Part shown: positions 44,958-52,849 of the stretch, piece by piece
Numbering within the stretch: the stretch's first letter is position 1
How the letters are laid out: each line of letters begins with the position of its first letter
Assembly (NCBI GenBank): GCA_017694415.1
Contig: JADIMW010000083.1
Span: 1 to 57,162, forward strand
Length of the DNA: 57,162 nt
DNA from: Candidatus Caccoplasma merdipullorum
GTDB lineage: Bacteria > Bacteroidota > Bacteroidia > Bacteroidales > G3-4614
Reading direction: 5' to 3'
The notes under the pieces: model-generated
The model's database searches: none
Seen by the model: the letters and a program-made list of their open reading frames with translations, nothing else
What the model was told of the DNA's origin: nothing
Program-made: the position numbers and the translations under genes

Positions 44958-45404
44958 ATGATAAGGAAATTATTATTTGTTGCATGTTTCTCAATATTTA
45001 TTTTAAGCGGATATGGCCAAAATCTCATTTTGAATAATGAAAGGAGTGATTCAACGATATTGTTATCTTCTACAAATTTAAATAATGATGAATTTAAAGT
45101 TGGGAATATAATTAGATATAAGTTGTATCCAACAGATAATATGTATACTTTTTTAAAGCTGGATACTAAAACTGGCAAGATTGAACAATTACATTGGTCT
45201 TTAGGAACGGATTATTATGAACATGAATTTACTGTATATATAAGTAATGTGGATTTGTCTTTAAATGATGAATCTGGAGTATTTGAACTTTACCCGACAC
45301 AAAATATGTATCAGTTCATATTGCTGGATAAAACAACAGGCCGGAGTTGGCATGTTCAATGGGGTATGGAGGCATCAAAAAGATGGATAAGACCGATATT
45401 ATAG
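44958..45404 (+). CDS. Small exported protein with two internal YPTxNMY repeats
   Basis: This 148-residue protein is unrecognised at family level. It has a signal peptide (residues 1 to about 21, ending SGYGQ) and two copies of a motif about 55 residues apart: LYPTDNMYTFLKLDTKTG...HW (56-80) and LYPTQNMYQFILLDKTTG...QW (111-135). The repeat resembles beta-hairpin units in small Bacteroidales proteins. The start at 44958 is preferred because the signal peptide begins there; an upstream in-frame ATG at 44889 adds 23 residues of poor quality. AT-rich codon use matches the island, not the flanks. Confidence 0.7.
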   Translation: MIRKLLFVACFSIFILSGYGQNLILNNERSDSTILLSSTNLNNDEFKVGNIIRYKLYPTDNMYTFLKLDTKTGKIEQLHWSLGTDYYEHEFTVYISNVDLSLNDESGVFELYPTQNMYQFILLDKTTGRSWHVQWGMEASKRWIRPIL

Positions 45405-45524
45405 ACCCCTATGATGTTTTGCGTATTAATTTAATGAATCCTTAACTTATAATTGTTCGCTATAAGATTTAAAAACATATTAAACAATACACGCTGATTT
45501 AGTGTATGAAAATTAATTATGTTT

Positions 45525-46562
45525 TTATACCATTTCTATAAACTCAAAAGTTTTTTTGTCATTATTAAAGATATTTTTATGGCAAAGGCTATTTTTTGCG
45601 ATTTCAATTGCTACATCTGAATTGTCTATGCCAATCCATTTTCGACCTAATTCTTTTGCTACTCTTAGTGTCGTGCCTGACCCACAAAAACAATCCATTA
45701 TTATGGAGTCTTTATTTGATGAAGTCTCAATTATGAGTTTTAACATATCCTCGTTTTTTTGCGTTGGGTATTGGGGATAAATAGGGTCTTTGTATTCCCA
45801 GATATCTTGAACCCTTTTCCCTCTCATTTCACTGATGTAGTTTATTTTTCTGGGATTCCCCTTAGAAGACCACTCTATTAATCCCGACTTATCTAAGTCT
45901 TCTAATTTTTCTATAGCACATCTCCAATGTCTTCCGGCTGGAGGATATATCCCCTTAAAGGGTTTGGATGTTTCTCCATTTTTAGTTTCACCAGGAGCAT
46001 GGATGGGGACTGTGGTGTATCTTCGTCCATATTTATCTATCTTGGGGTATCTTTTTATAATTTCTTGTTCTGAATAAGGAAGTTTGGGCGTATTCCATAT
46101 TGGACAGTCTCCTTTTGTGTAGAATAAAATCATGTCTTTTATATTCCCGTATCCAATTTTGTCAAAATTTTTAGGGTTGCATTTTATACGTGTAATATCA
46201 TTCCTAAATGATTTTATTCCAAAAATTTCATCAAGCATAACTTTAACATAGTGCCCTATTTTATAATCTATATGTAGATATAGAGAACCTCTGTTTGATA
46301 AAAGCTTATGAATTAGTATTACTCTGGCTTTTAGGAATTCAATGAATTCTTTACCCTTAATGTTGTCATCATATACATGAATCGAATCTTGAGCTTTGCT
46401 TATAGTGGCAACTCGTCCGTTTCTATCAATGGAAAAGGATCCGCCGGTAGAAAAGGGAGGGTCAATATACACTAAGTCTATTTTCCCTTCATATCCGTTG
46501 TTGATAAGCCACTGCATGGCTTTTATATTATCACACTTTATTAAAAGATTGTTATCGATCAT
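45525..46562 (-). CDS. Type II N6-adenine or N4-cytosine DNA methyltransferase (beta class)
   Basis: This 345-residue methyltransferase has the catalytic motif IV DPPF at residues 34-37 before the AdoMet-binding motif I FCGSGTT at 292-298, the beta-class order. A target-recognition region lies between (about 100-265). DPPF is compatible with adenine methylation. Its ATG overlaps the stop of the preceding restriction gene by four bases (ATGA), so the two are translationally coupled. It protects host sites from the cognate nuclease. Sequence specificity cannot be read here. Confidence 0.9.
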   Translation of the reverse strand: MIDNNLLIKCDNIKAMQWLINNGYEGKIDLVYIDPPFSTGGSFSIDRNGRVATISKAQDSIHVYDDNIKGKEFIEFLKARVILIHKLLSNRGSLYLHIDYKIGHYVKVMLDEIFGIKSFRNDITRIKCNPKNFDKIGYGNIKDMILFYTKGDCPIWNTPKLPYSEQEIIKRYPKIDKYGRRYTTVPIHAPGETKNGETSKPFKGIYPPAGRHWRCAIEKLEDLDKSGLIEWSSKGNPRKINYISEMRGKRVQDIWEYKDPIYPQYPTQKNEDMLKLIIETSSNKDSIIMDCFCGSGTTLRVAKELGRKWIGIDNSDVAIEIAKNSLCHKNIFNNDKKTFEFIEMV

Positions 46563-47350
46563 AGTGAATATAAAAATTCTCTCAATACTAAAGCGCTCAT
46601 AATAGGAAGGTCTTTTTCTGTGATTTTTTTGTATTTGTTTGTTCCAGATCCTCTTTTAGGTCTTATATATATTACGCCATCCATAATACCAATTTTAATA
46701 ACTCCTGTTTTGGAATTAGTACTTATTGTTGAAATGGCATCGTTGAACTGCGCGTTCTGATGACCTCCTTCGTCAGATATGAATTTTGCTTCCCCTATAA
46801 TATATTTGCCATTGAAGCGAGCAATTAAATCCACACCTTTGTCTCTTTTATAGCCTAATTTCCTTGTGGCGTAATCTAATAGATTAGCATCAGATCCGTC
46901 AAGGATAGCATTCTTATTATTTGAGTCAAAAATTTCTTCTGATACTGGAAAAAGTCCAAGTACTCCCGATTTTATCCATCGCCTAAAAAGAGGTCCCATT
47001 TGTCGGTTTGTTTCTTTAGGTTCAGAGCATCTTTCAAATAATTTTTCTATACCTAGTTCTCTAACTCGACCGCAGATTCTATTTACAGTTTGAGGGTTTC
47101 TTAAAATTGCTGATGGATCTTTTCTTAAATATGGAACATATCCGTCTTTTATGGGGAATAAGTTTAAGGACAGTAGTGCTTTTATAAGAGATTCGTTATC
47201 GTTTCTGTTAAAAGATTCAACAACATTTTCCCAGATTATGGGATCAATATCTCTTATGGAGTCCGGGCTTAAAGGGTATACTTTAAAAAGCTGGTCTAGA
47301 TAATCCTTTTGGTTTGCTAAGTCAATACTTATTTTTGTAAAATAGTTCAT
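46559..47350 (-). CDS. Type II restriction endonuclease (PD-(D/E)xK)
   Basis: This 263-residue protein shows the nuclease core KGVDLIARFNGKYIIGEAKF, with D174 and E187-A-K189, followed by Q198 and Q201 in HQNAQFND. MGPLFRRWIKSG near residues 118-129 is another conserved-looking block. It is paired with the methyltransferase through an ATGA overlap, giving a complete R-M system with the nuclease first. The start at 47350 (MNYFTKISIDLANQ) is chosen over 47386. Recognition specificity is unknown. No controller protein is adjacent. Confidence 0.85.
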   Translation of the reverse strand: MNYFTKISIDLANQKDYLDQLFKVYPLSPDSIRDIDPIIWENVVESFNRNDNESLIKALLSLNLFPIKDGYVPYLRKDPSAILRNPQTVNRICGRVRELGIEKLFERCSEPKETNRQMGPLFRRWIKSGVLGLFPVSEEIFDSNNKNAILDGSDANLLDYATRKLGYKRDKGVDLIARFNGKYIIGEAKFISDEGGHQNAQFNDAISTISTNSKTGVIKIGIMDGVIYIRPKRGSGTNKYKKITEKDLPIMSALVLREFLYSL

Positions 47351-47492
47351 TGTCGTTTTTTGTTGTAGATTATATAATGGCGACAAATATATGATATAAC
47401 TTTGATTGAATATAATATTTTTATATGTGCCATATGGACGGGATATACAAAAAGTATTCCTTTCTCTTTCTTGGCTGTTGCTCTAGTCTGTT

Positions 47493-47615
47493 TTACATAA
47501 ATCTCTTATAATTAATAATGGAAAAAGGGTATGTGGGATTTTTTCTGTTAAGGATGTAATTATTGATGTCCAATCCACTTTTCTTTAGATTCTTATATAA
47601 TTCTTTGTCCCACAT
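47493..47615 (-). pseudogene. Short coding-like remnant next to tRNA-Met
   Basis: A 40-codon frame MWDKELYKNLKKSG... ending INYKRFM reads leftward to TAA at 47495-47493. The open frame extends upstream without an ATG through the tRNA-Met terminator and into the tRNA 3' end (ILGFSFPEEKR precedes the Met). Composition is that of a real protein C-terminus. It may be the stump of a gene cut by an insertion at the tRNA, or a small gene; unrecognised. Confidence 0.4.
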
Positions 47616-47636
47616 GCGTTTCTCTTCAGGAAAAGA

Positions 47637-47673
47637 AAAACCCAAAATATTGATTTTCAATATTCTGGGTTTT
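47637..47673 (-). terminator. Terminator of tRNA-Met
   Basis: The arms 47637-47652 and 47658-47673 pair over 16 positions, with one G-U pair on the minus strand, and continue into a T-rich tail. They begin directly after the tRNA 3' end. Confidence 0.75.
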
Positions 47674-47674
47674 G

Positions 47675-47748
47675 TGGTCCCACTAGGGCTTGAACCTAGG
47701 ACCCCCTGATTATGAGTCAGATGCTCTAACCAACTGAGCTATGGGACC
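47675..47748 (-). tRNA. tRNA with CAT anticodon (elongator Met probable)
   Basis: A 74-base cloverleaf reads leftward: acceptor GGTCCCA/TGGGACC, anticodon loop CTCATAA with CAT, T-arm CTAGGTTCAAGCCCTAG. The first pair is G-C, so it is not an initiator. Elongator tRNA-Met is favoured; a lysidine-modified tRNA-Ile cannot be excluded. Confidence 0.9.
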
Positions 47749-47778
47749 TCTTTTTGGTGTTTGTTCCGAAAAGCGGTG

Positions 47779-47809
47779 CAATATTACTGCTAATTTTTTA
47801 AACTGCAAA
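47779..47809 (-). promoter_or_regulatory. Promoter of tRNA-Met
   Basis: Read leftward, TTTG (47809-47806), 19 bases, TAATATTG (47786-47779), one mismatch from consensus. Confidence 0.65.
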
Positions 47810-47911
47810 ATAAATATCCGACAAATTGAGGATTTTTTGTTTTTTTATTAAAAAAACGGCGGCGAATGCCGCTATTTGCGTGCCGAATAGCCGATATTAC
47901 GATAAAACGGT

Positions 47912-47919
47912 TATCTTTG
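47912..47919 (+). promoter_or_regulatory. -7 promoter element of the HAD-ribF operon
   Basis: TATCTTTG at 47912-47919 matches TAnnTTTG exactly and lies 73 bases before the HAD start. No -33 TTTG occurs at standard spacing. Confidence 0.45.
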
Positions 47920-47991
47920 TACTCGTCGGGCGTAAGGTGTAATAAGGCTCTATCCGGTTAATAAGCGTCCGTTTTTTTCTTGAATAAATAT

Positions 47992-48615
47992 ATGGTACGG
48001 AAATACAATACAATAATTTTCGATTTGGGAGGAGTAATAATCGACCTCGACAAGTCGCGATGCATAGAAGAGTTTAAAAAGTTGGGATATGAAAATGTTG
48101 CCGACATGCTCGGCAATTACAAGCAGTCGGGCGAATTCCTCGCACTGGAAGAAGGTAAAATAACCGCTTCCGAGTGGCGCGATATAATCCGGGAAAAGAT
48201 AGGAAACGAACATTCCGACAAGGAGATAGACGATGCCTTCAATGCCTTTCTGGTCGCCATACCGCAGGCAAAACTGCAAATGCTTTCCGAATTGAAGAAA
48301 CATTACAGAATAGCCATGCTGAGCAATACCAACGAAGTGATGTTCGAAGGACGCATACCCGAGATGTTTCTCGAGGTAGAAGGGAAGCATATGGAAGAGT
48401 ATTTCGATGACATATACGTATCCTACCGCTTGAAAATGACCAAGCCCTCAGCGGAGATATTCGAGGCCGTTGCAGCCGATTTGGGAATACGACCCGAAGA
48501 AGCTCTCTTTATCGACGACTCGGCGGCAAACATCGCCGCCGCCGCGCAGCTGGGTTTCAATACTATGCTGGTAGAACCATATACCGATTTCTACGATAAA
48601 CTGACAACAAAATGA
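47992..48615 (+). CDS. HAD family hydrolase (YihX-type phosphatase)
   Basis: This 207-residue HAD-IA phosphatase has motif I IIFDLGGVIID with nucleophile D11, motif II LSNTNE, motif III lysine in KMTKPSAEIF, and motif IV ALFIDDSAANI. The small alpha-helical cap lies between motifs I and II. A sugar- or nucleotide-phosphate substrate is likely but unknown. The ATG at 47992 is chosen over a TTG at 47980. Its stop overlaps the ribF start by four bases (ATGA), so co-expression with flavin synthesis is built in. Confidence 0.93.
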   Translation: MVRKYNTIIFDLGGVIIDLDKSRCIEEFKKLGYENVADMLGNYKQSGEFLALEEGKITASEWRDIIREKIGNEHSDKEIDDAFNAFLVAIPQAKLQMLSELKKHYRIAMLSNTNEVMFEGRIPEMFLEVEGKHMEEYFDDIYVSYRLKMTKPSAEIFEAVAADLGIRPEEALFIDDSAANIAAAAQLGFNTMLVEPYTDFYDKLTTK

Positions 48616-49535
48616 AAACACTCTTTGCCCCTCTTTCCGGATTGCCGGGCATAGTTGCCGGCATAGGTTTTTTCGACGGCGTACATACAGGGCACCGTGC
48701 ATTGATAGAAGCGATAAAAAACAAAGCCCGGCAAAAAGAGTGTGCATCGGCAGTCGTAACATTCCGACGCCATCCGCGCGAAGTGCTCAGCAGCGATTAC
48801 CGTCCCGTCCTCATAAACACTTTCGAAGAGAGAATACAGCTTCTTTCACAGACAGGTATCGACTACACGATAGTTCTCGATTTCGATACCAAAATGTCGG
48901 AAATGACAAGCCGCGATTTTATGATATATCTGCGCGACCATTACAATCTGAAATCCCTCTATATAGGATATGACCACAGGTTCGGGCATAATCGCAGCGA
49001 AGGGTTCGACGATTACCTGCGGCACGGAAAGGAAGTAGGTGTTGAAATATATAATTCGGCAGCCGAATATTTGGGACACATGCCGATAAGTTCATCCGCG
49101 GTGCGACGTTTCCTGTTGGAAGGCGATGTGGAACATGCTTCGCAAATGCTGTCTTACGATTATTTCCTAAGCGGGAAGGTCGTTGCAGGATACGGAATAG
49201 GCAGGAAAATCGGATTTCGCACGGCAAACATCGAGGTCGAAGACGTGCACAAGCTGATACCCGGAAACGGAGTATATGCCGTGTATGTAACCCTGCCGGA
49301 TAAAACACCTAAGAAAGGGATGTTGAACATAGGCAACCGTCCCACGGTACATAACAGCACGGAGCGGTTTGTAGAAGTGCATATATTCGATTACGAAGGC
49401 GACTTGTACGACAAGACGATAACCATATCCTTTGTACACTATATCAGGGATGAGCGGAAAATGGCCGATGTAGAGACGTTGAAAAAACAGTTGGAAAAAG
49501 ACAAGGAAAAAGCCCTTTCGCTTTTAAAACAGTGA
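48612..49535 (+). CDS. ribF: Bifunctional riboflavin kinase/FMN adenylyltransferase
   Basis: RibF makes FMN and then FAD from riboflavin. The 307-residue protein has the adenylyltransferase domain (IGFFDGVHTGHRALIE near residues 17-33, VVTFRRHPREVL, YIGYDHRFGHNRSEGF, and ISSSAVRRFLLEGDV) and the C-terminal kinase domain (GIGRKIGFRTANIEV, GVYAVYV, KKGMLNIGNRPTV, EVHIFDYEGDLYDKTITI). It is translationally coupled to the HAD phosphatase gene, which might supply or clear a phosphorylated intermediate. Confidence 0.97.
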   Translation: MKTLFAPLSGLPGIVAGIGFFDGVHTGHRALIEAIKNKARQKECASAVVTFRRHPREVLSSDYRPVLINTFEERIQLLSQTGIDYTIVLDFDTKMSEMTSRDFMIYLRDHYNLKSLYIGYDHRFGHNRSEGFDDYLRHGKEVGVEIYNSAAEYLGHMPISSSAVRRFLLEGDVEHASQMLSYDYFLSGKVVAGYGIGRKIGFRTANIEVEDVHKLIPGNGVYAVYVTLPDKTPKKGMLNIGNRPTVHNSTERFVEVHIFDYEGDLYDKTITISFVHYIRDERKMADVETLKKQLEKDKEKALSLLKQ

Positions 49536-49593
49536 TTTCGTGCATAACACCCGGTTGTAATCCTACATGCCTTAGTCATGGTAAAATCCGAAT

Positions 49594-49626
49594 AAAAAAT
49601 GCCGCCATGTATTACCCGGCGGCATT
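49594..49626 (-). terminator. Terminator of the Lrp-family gene
   Basis: AATGCCGCC (49598-49606) and GGCGGCATT (49618-49626) are perfect 9-base arms. On the minus strand the stem runs into TTTTTTATT. Confidence 0.75.
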
Positions 49627-49675
49627 AAGAACCATTTCTATATGATACACCCTTTCGGTTTTGCAAGGACGGGGT

Positions 49676-50158
49676 TCAGACTTGTTCATCCTCCCTGTCC
49701 TGTTGCTGAATGGGAATCTCGCGTGCGAAACTCTCTTCGAGCGAGATAAGCGTTTCAGTTTCCGATACACCCGGTATCTCCTGAATCTTGGCATTTACCA
49801 GTTCCATAAGGTGCTCGTTGTCGCGGGCATAAACTTTGCACATCATTGTATAAGGGCCTGTGGTAAAATGACACTCTACGACTTCGGGAATCTTTTCGAG
49901 TTCAGGAACCACAAGTTTGTACATTGCGCCCCTTTCCAGTTTCAGCCCGATAAAAGTACATGTGCGGTATCCGAGAATTTTGGGGTTTACATGGTACCCC
50001 GAACCGATAATGACATTCATGTCGATAAGCCGCTGAATCCTTTGGTGTACTGCCGCTCTCGATACGCCGCACTCTGCAGCAACATCTTTCGACGGGATTC
50101 TGGCATTACGCATTATTATCGTAAGTATCCGGCGGTCTAAATTATCTATCTTTTCCAT
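49676..50158 (-). CDS. Lrp/AsnC family transcriptional regulator
   Basis: This 160-residue regulator has an N-terminal winged helix (about residues 5-52, LDRRILTIIMRNARIPSKDVAAECGVSRAAVHQRIQRL) and a RAM ligand-binding domain (about 65-145, with TTGPYTMMCKVYARDNEHLMELV and IPGVSETETLISLEES). It is expected to sense an amino acid and form octamers. No amino-acid gene is next to it, so the regulon is unknown. The acidic Gln/Glu-rich tail of about 15 residues is unusual but not unique. Confidence 0.93.
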   Translation of the reverse strand: MEKIDNLDRRILTIIMRNARIPSKDVAAECGVSRAAVHQRIQRLIDMNVIIGSGYHVNPKILGYRTCTFIGLKLERGAMYKLVVPELEKIPEVVECHFTTGPYTMMCKVYARDNEHLMELVNAKIQEIPGVSETETLISLEESFAREIPIQQQDREDEQV

Positions 50159-50297
50159 TTAAAAAAGCAATATGGTTTACAAACTTTCGGCGGACAAACA
50201 GAAATCGGGCATTGCCTTTGGTTTATAAACAAGCCGAGTCTCCGCTTATGTCCGTTTGTTGCAAAAATATTACAAATATTCCAATCCTGCTCGCCAT

Positions 50298-50338
50298 AAA
50301 CGAAAAAAGTGTAGCAAAAAGCTACACTTTTTTCGTTT
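50298..50338 (-). terminator. Terminator of the FKBP triplet
   Basis: Perfect 18-base arms 50298-50315 and 50321-50338 with an A5 loop. It serves the minus-strand FKBP operon; on the plus strand nothing is transcribed toward it. Confidence 0.85.
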
Positions 50339-50352
50339 TATCGAACTCTTTA

Positions 50353-51126
50353 TTATTCAGCGGCTTTTACTATTTCCATAAGTTCCACTTCGAATATTAG
50401 AGAACTGCCGCCCGGAATAGGCCCCAGTCCGTTATCGCCATAGGCAAGCTCCGAAGGAATGTAAAGAGTAAACTTCGAACCTACAGGCATAAGCATCAAA
50501 CCCTCCTGCCAACCTTTTATCACTCTGTTAAGGAACATGGTCTGGGGAGTTCCGCGGACATAGGAATTATCAAATTCTGTGCCGTTAAGCAGTTTTCCCA
50601 CATAGTTCACTTTTACTTGCGATTCGGCAGTCGGTTTTTCGCCTGTCCCCATTACCTCTATTTTATACATCAAACCGCTTTCGGTTTTCTGCACACCGGG
50701 GTCATTGGCGAGGTTCTCGAAGAAAGCCTTTCCGTCTTTCTTGTTTTTCTCAATCTCCTGTGCCCGTTTCTCGGCAAGTTTGGCATTTATGGCATTGCCT
50801 GTCTGTTGATATATGTTAGCCAACTGTTTCTCCGTAAGCAGCAAAGCCGCCGAGTCGCCTTTCAGTTGGGTGTTCATGGCTTTAATTATAATATTCAAAG
50901 GCAAATCGTAATCGAGATCCTTTTTCAATTGCGCCATTATATCCTGAGTCTGCTTGCCCATGGCCATACCGTAGGCGTACGCCAGACTGTCTTGCGGCGT
51001 AACGATAGTTACAGCAGCATCTTTGGTACATTCGGTTTTTGCCACCTTCTTGTTTTTTGCCTCTTTCTTTGCCTGAGCAGGTACTGCCAATGCCAGACAG
51101 AGCAGAATAGCCATGTAATTTTTCAT
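50353..51126 (-). CDS. Periplasmic FKBP-type peptidyl-prolyl isomerase
   Basis: This 257-residue protein has a cleaved signal peptide (residues 1-19, ending VPAQA). A helical FkpA/Mip-type dimerisation domain spans about 40-140 (DSLAYAYGMAMGKQTQDIM), and a C-terminal FKBP domain about 150-257 (SQVKVNYVGKLLNGTEFDNSY, VIKGWQEGLMLMPVGSKFTLYIPSELAYGDNGLGPIPGGSSLIFEVELMEI). It helps folding of exported proteins. It is the last gene of a three-FKBP operon, starting 8 bases after its neighbour's stop. Confidence 0.94.
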   Translation of the reverse strand: MKNYMAILLCLALAVPAQAKKEAKNKKVAKTECTKDAAVTIVTPQDSLAYAYGMAMGKQTQDIMAQLKKDLDYDLPLNIIIKAMNTQLKGDSAALLLTEKQLANIYQQTGNAINAKLAEKRAQEIEKNKKDGKAFFENLANDPGVQKTESGLMYKIEVMGTGEKPTAESQVKVNYVGKLLNGTEFDNSYVRGTPQTMFLNRVIKGWQEGLMLMPVGSKFTLYIPSELAYGDNGLGPIPGGSSLIFEVELMEIVKAAE

Positions 51127-51134
51127 AAATCTGT

Positions 51135-51995
51135 TTATTTAGCTTCTTTGAGTTCAACATCGAAAATAATGACGGAGTTGGCGGGAATCTTGTCGCCTGC
51201 ACCGCGTACGCCATATGCTATATTTGCGGGGATAATGAATTGGTATTTTGCACCCGGAGCCATCAGCTTAAGACCTTCGTTGAATCCCGGGATAAACTGT
51301 CCGACACGGGCACTTACATCTTCGCCTTTATCAAACTCCGTACCGTCGATAAGCGTACCGCGGTAGTTCATCTTTATTACAGAATTATCTTTAGCCTTTT
51401 CTCCCTTACCCTCTTTTATGACTTTATAGAGAAGTCCGCTTTCGGTTTTTTTGATGCCGGCTTCTTTCTCTTTCTCTGCGAGGAAAGCTTCGCCCTTTGC
51501 AAGATTCTCTTTTGCTATCGGGTTTTCGGCGAGTTTAGCCTCTTCCTCGGCCATTTTTTTTGCAAAAGCTTCATCCCGGATAGCGTTAAAAATATCACCG
51601 GCTTCATTAACCGGAATAATAGTACTGTCCTCGTTTATGGCAGCCGAGAATGCTTTCATGAAAATCTTCTTATCGACAGTCATACCGAGAACATCCCCTT
51701 CATATTTCAGTCTCATTTGAGTTCCCATACCAACCGAAGCCCCCGCACGATAAGAATATTCCGAGCTGTCGGCGTTGAGAGCGGCGTTGAACCCTTTGAG
51801 GAAAGCCTTGATTTCTATATTGGGGTCGTTTTTCAACTGGTTTATGTACATGTTGGCGAAAATAATACCTTCGGCATAGCTCAAACTGTCCTGCGAAGTT
51901 TTAAGTTTGCACTCGCCGCCTTTATTGCAAGACGTAAGACCGGCGGTCATTATTGAAACTGCCATCACGGCACCAAACAAAATTCTTTTTTTCAT
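51135..51995 (-). CDS. FKBP-type isomerase lipoprotein
   Basis: This 286-residue protein has the lipobox GLTSC, so Cys23 should be lipidated. The helical N-domain (about 30-185) repeats the DSLSYAEGIIFANMYINQL theme of its paralogues and includes a charged AEEEAKLAENPIAKENLAKGEAFLAEKEKEAG coiled-coil-like stretch. The FKBP domain (about 190-286) is intact, but the active-site loop reads GEDVSARVGQFIPGFNEGLKLM rather than the VIKGW form. Outer-membrane anchoring is likely. Middle gene of the triplet. Confidence 0.93.
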   Translation of the reverse strand: MKKRILFGAVMAVSIMTAGLTSCNKGGECKLKTSQDSLSYAEGIIFANMYINQLKNDPNIEIKAFLKGFNAALNADSSEYSYRAGASVGMGTQMRLKYEGDVLGMTVDKKIFMKAFSAAINEDSTIIPVNEAGDIFNAIRDEAFAKKMAEEEAKLAENPIAKENLAKGEAFLAEKEKEAGIKKTESGLLYKVIKEGKGEKAKDNSVIKMNYRGTLIDGTEFDKGEDVSARVGQFIPGFNEGLKLMAPGAKYQFIIPANIAYGVRGAGDKIPANSVIIFDVELKEAK

Positions 51996-52011
51996 GATAT
52001 GGTATTTTTAT

Positions 52012-52596
52012 TTATAAAACTTTCAGTAATTCAACATCGAAAATAAGTGTGGCATTAGGGCCTATCGCTCCACCCGGAGCATTCTCTCCGTAGGCAAGTT
52101 CCGACGGGATAAAAAGTCTCCACTTCGCCCCTTCTTCCATAAGTTGCAGAGCTTCCACCCAACCCTTGATAACCTGATTCACACCGAAAACCGCAGGCGT
52201 ACCGCGCTGTACGGAGCTGTCGAAAACCGTGCCGTCAATAAGCGTGCCGTGGTAATGACACTCAACACGATCCGAAGCCGACGGCTTTTTCCCGTTACCT
52301 TTACGTAAAATCTCATATTGCAAACCGCTCGGAAGCGTTTGAACACCGTCGCGTTTTTTATTCTCCTCGAGGAATGCCTTGCCCTCCTTAAGGTTCTTTT
52401 CCGGCAATTCCTTTTCAAGCCTCTCGAAATAGTCGTTTATGACCTTTTTCGCTTCATCGGGCGATAAGGCGGGATTCTTGCCGCCATATATATCGTTTAT
52501 TGCATTCGAAAAATCCTCTATGTTCAAATTTGAAATTCCGGAACTTTTAAGGCTGTTTGCAATATTCATTCCGATAGCGTAACTCAGTTTGTCCAT
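52012..52596 (-). CDS. Cytoplasmic FKBP-type isomerase
   Basis: This 194-residue protein begins MDKLSYAIGMNIANSL with no signal peptide, so it should be cytoplasmic. It combines a short helical domain (about 1-75) with an FKBP domain (about 95-194): ECHYHGTLIDGTVFDSSVQRGTPAVFGVNQVIKGWVEALQLMEEGAKWRLFIPSELAYGENAPGGAIGPNATLIFDVELLKVL. It is the first gene of the triplet and resembles FklB. It is followed after 16 bases by the lipoprotein paralogue. Confidence 0.94.
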   Translation of the reverse strand: MDKLSYAIGMNIANSLKSSGISNLNIEDFSNAINDIYGGKNPALSPDEAKKVINDYFERLEKELPEKNLKEGKAFLEENKKRDGVQTLPSGLQYEILRKGNGKKPSASDRVECHYHGTLIDGTVFDSSVQRGTPAVFGVNQVIKGWVEALQLMEEGAKWRLFIPSELAYGENAPGGAIGPNATLIFDVELLKVL

Positions 52597-52738
52597 TTGA
52601 AAAAATAACTATTAATGTTCAATAAAAAACCGATTTACCTCAATTTGTCCAACAATGAACAACGCCAATCGGTTTAAAACTTCGGCGAAGATAAAGATTT
52701 TTTGCAGAAACTCTATAACACGTCAGCTAAAAAATATA

Positions 52739-52746
52739 TAAATTTG
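52739..52746 (+). promoter_or_regulatory. -7 promoter element of the sirtuin gene
   Basis: TAAATTTG at 52739-52746 fits TAnnTTTG and lies 103 bases before the start codon. No -33 box is visible at the normal distance. A minus-strand promoter for the FKBP operon probably lies in the same 250-base gap. Confidence 0.4.
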
Positions 52747-52849
52747 TATCAGTTACGTTGTCGGAACTCTTTGACAAGCAGCATGGATAAGCAGTAGCGG
52801 ATTAACTTTAAACAAGTACCAAACAAGCATAAATCAAAATACGGTTATT

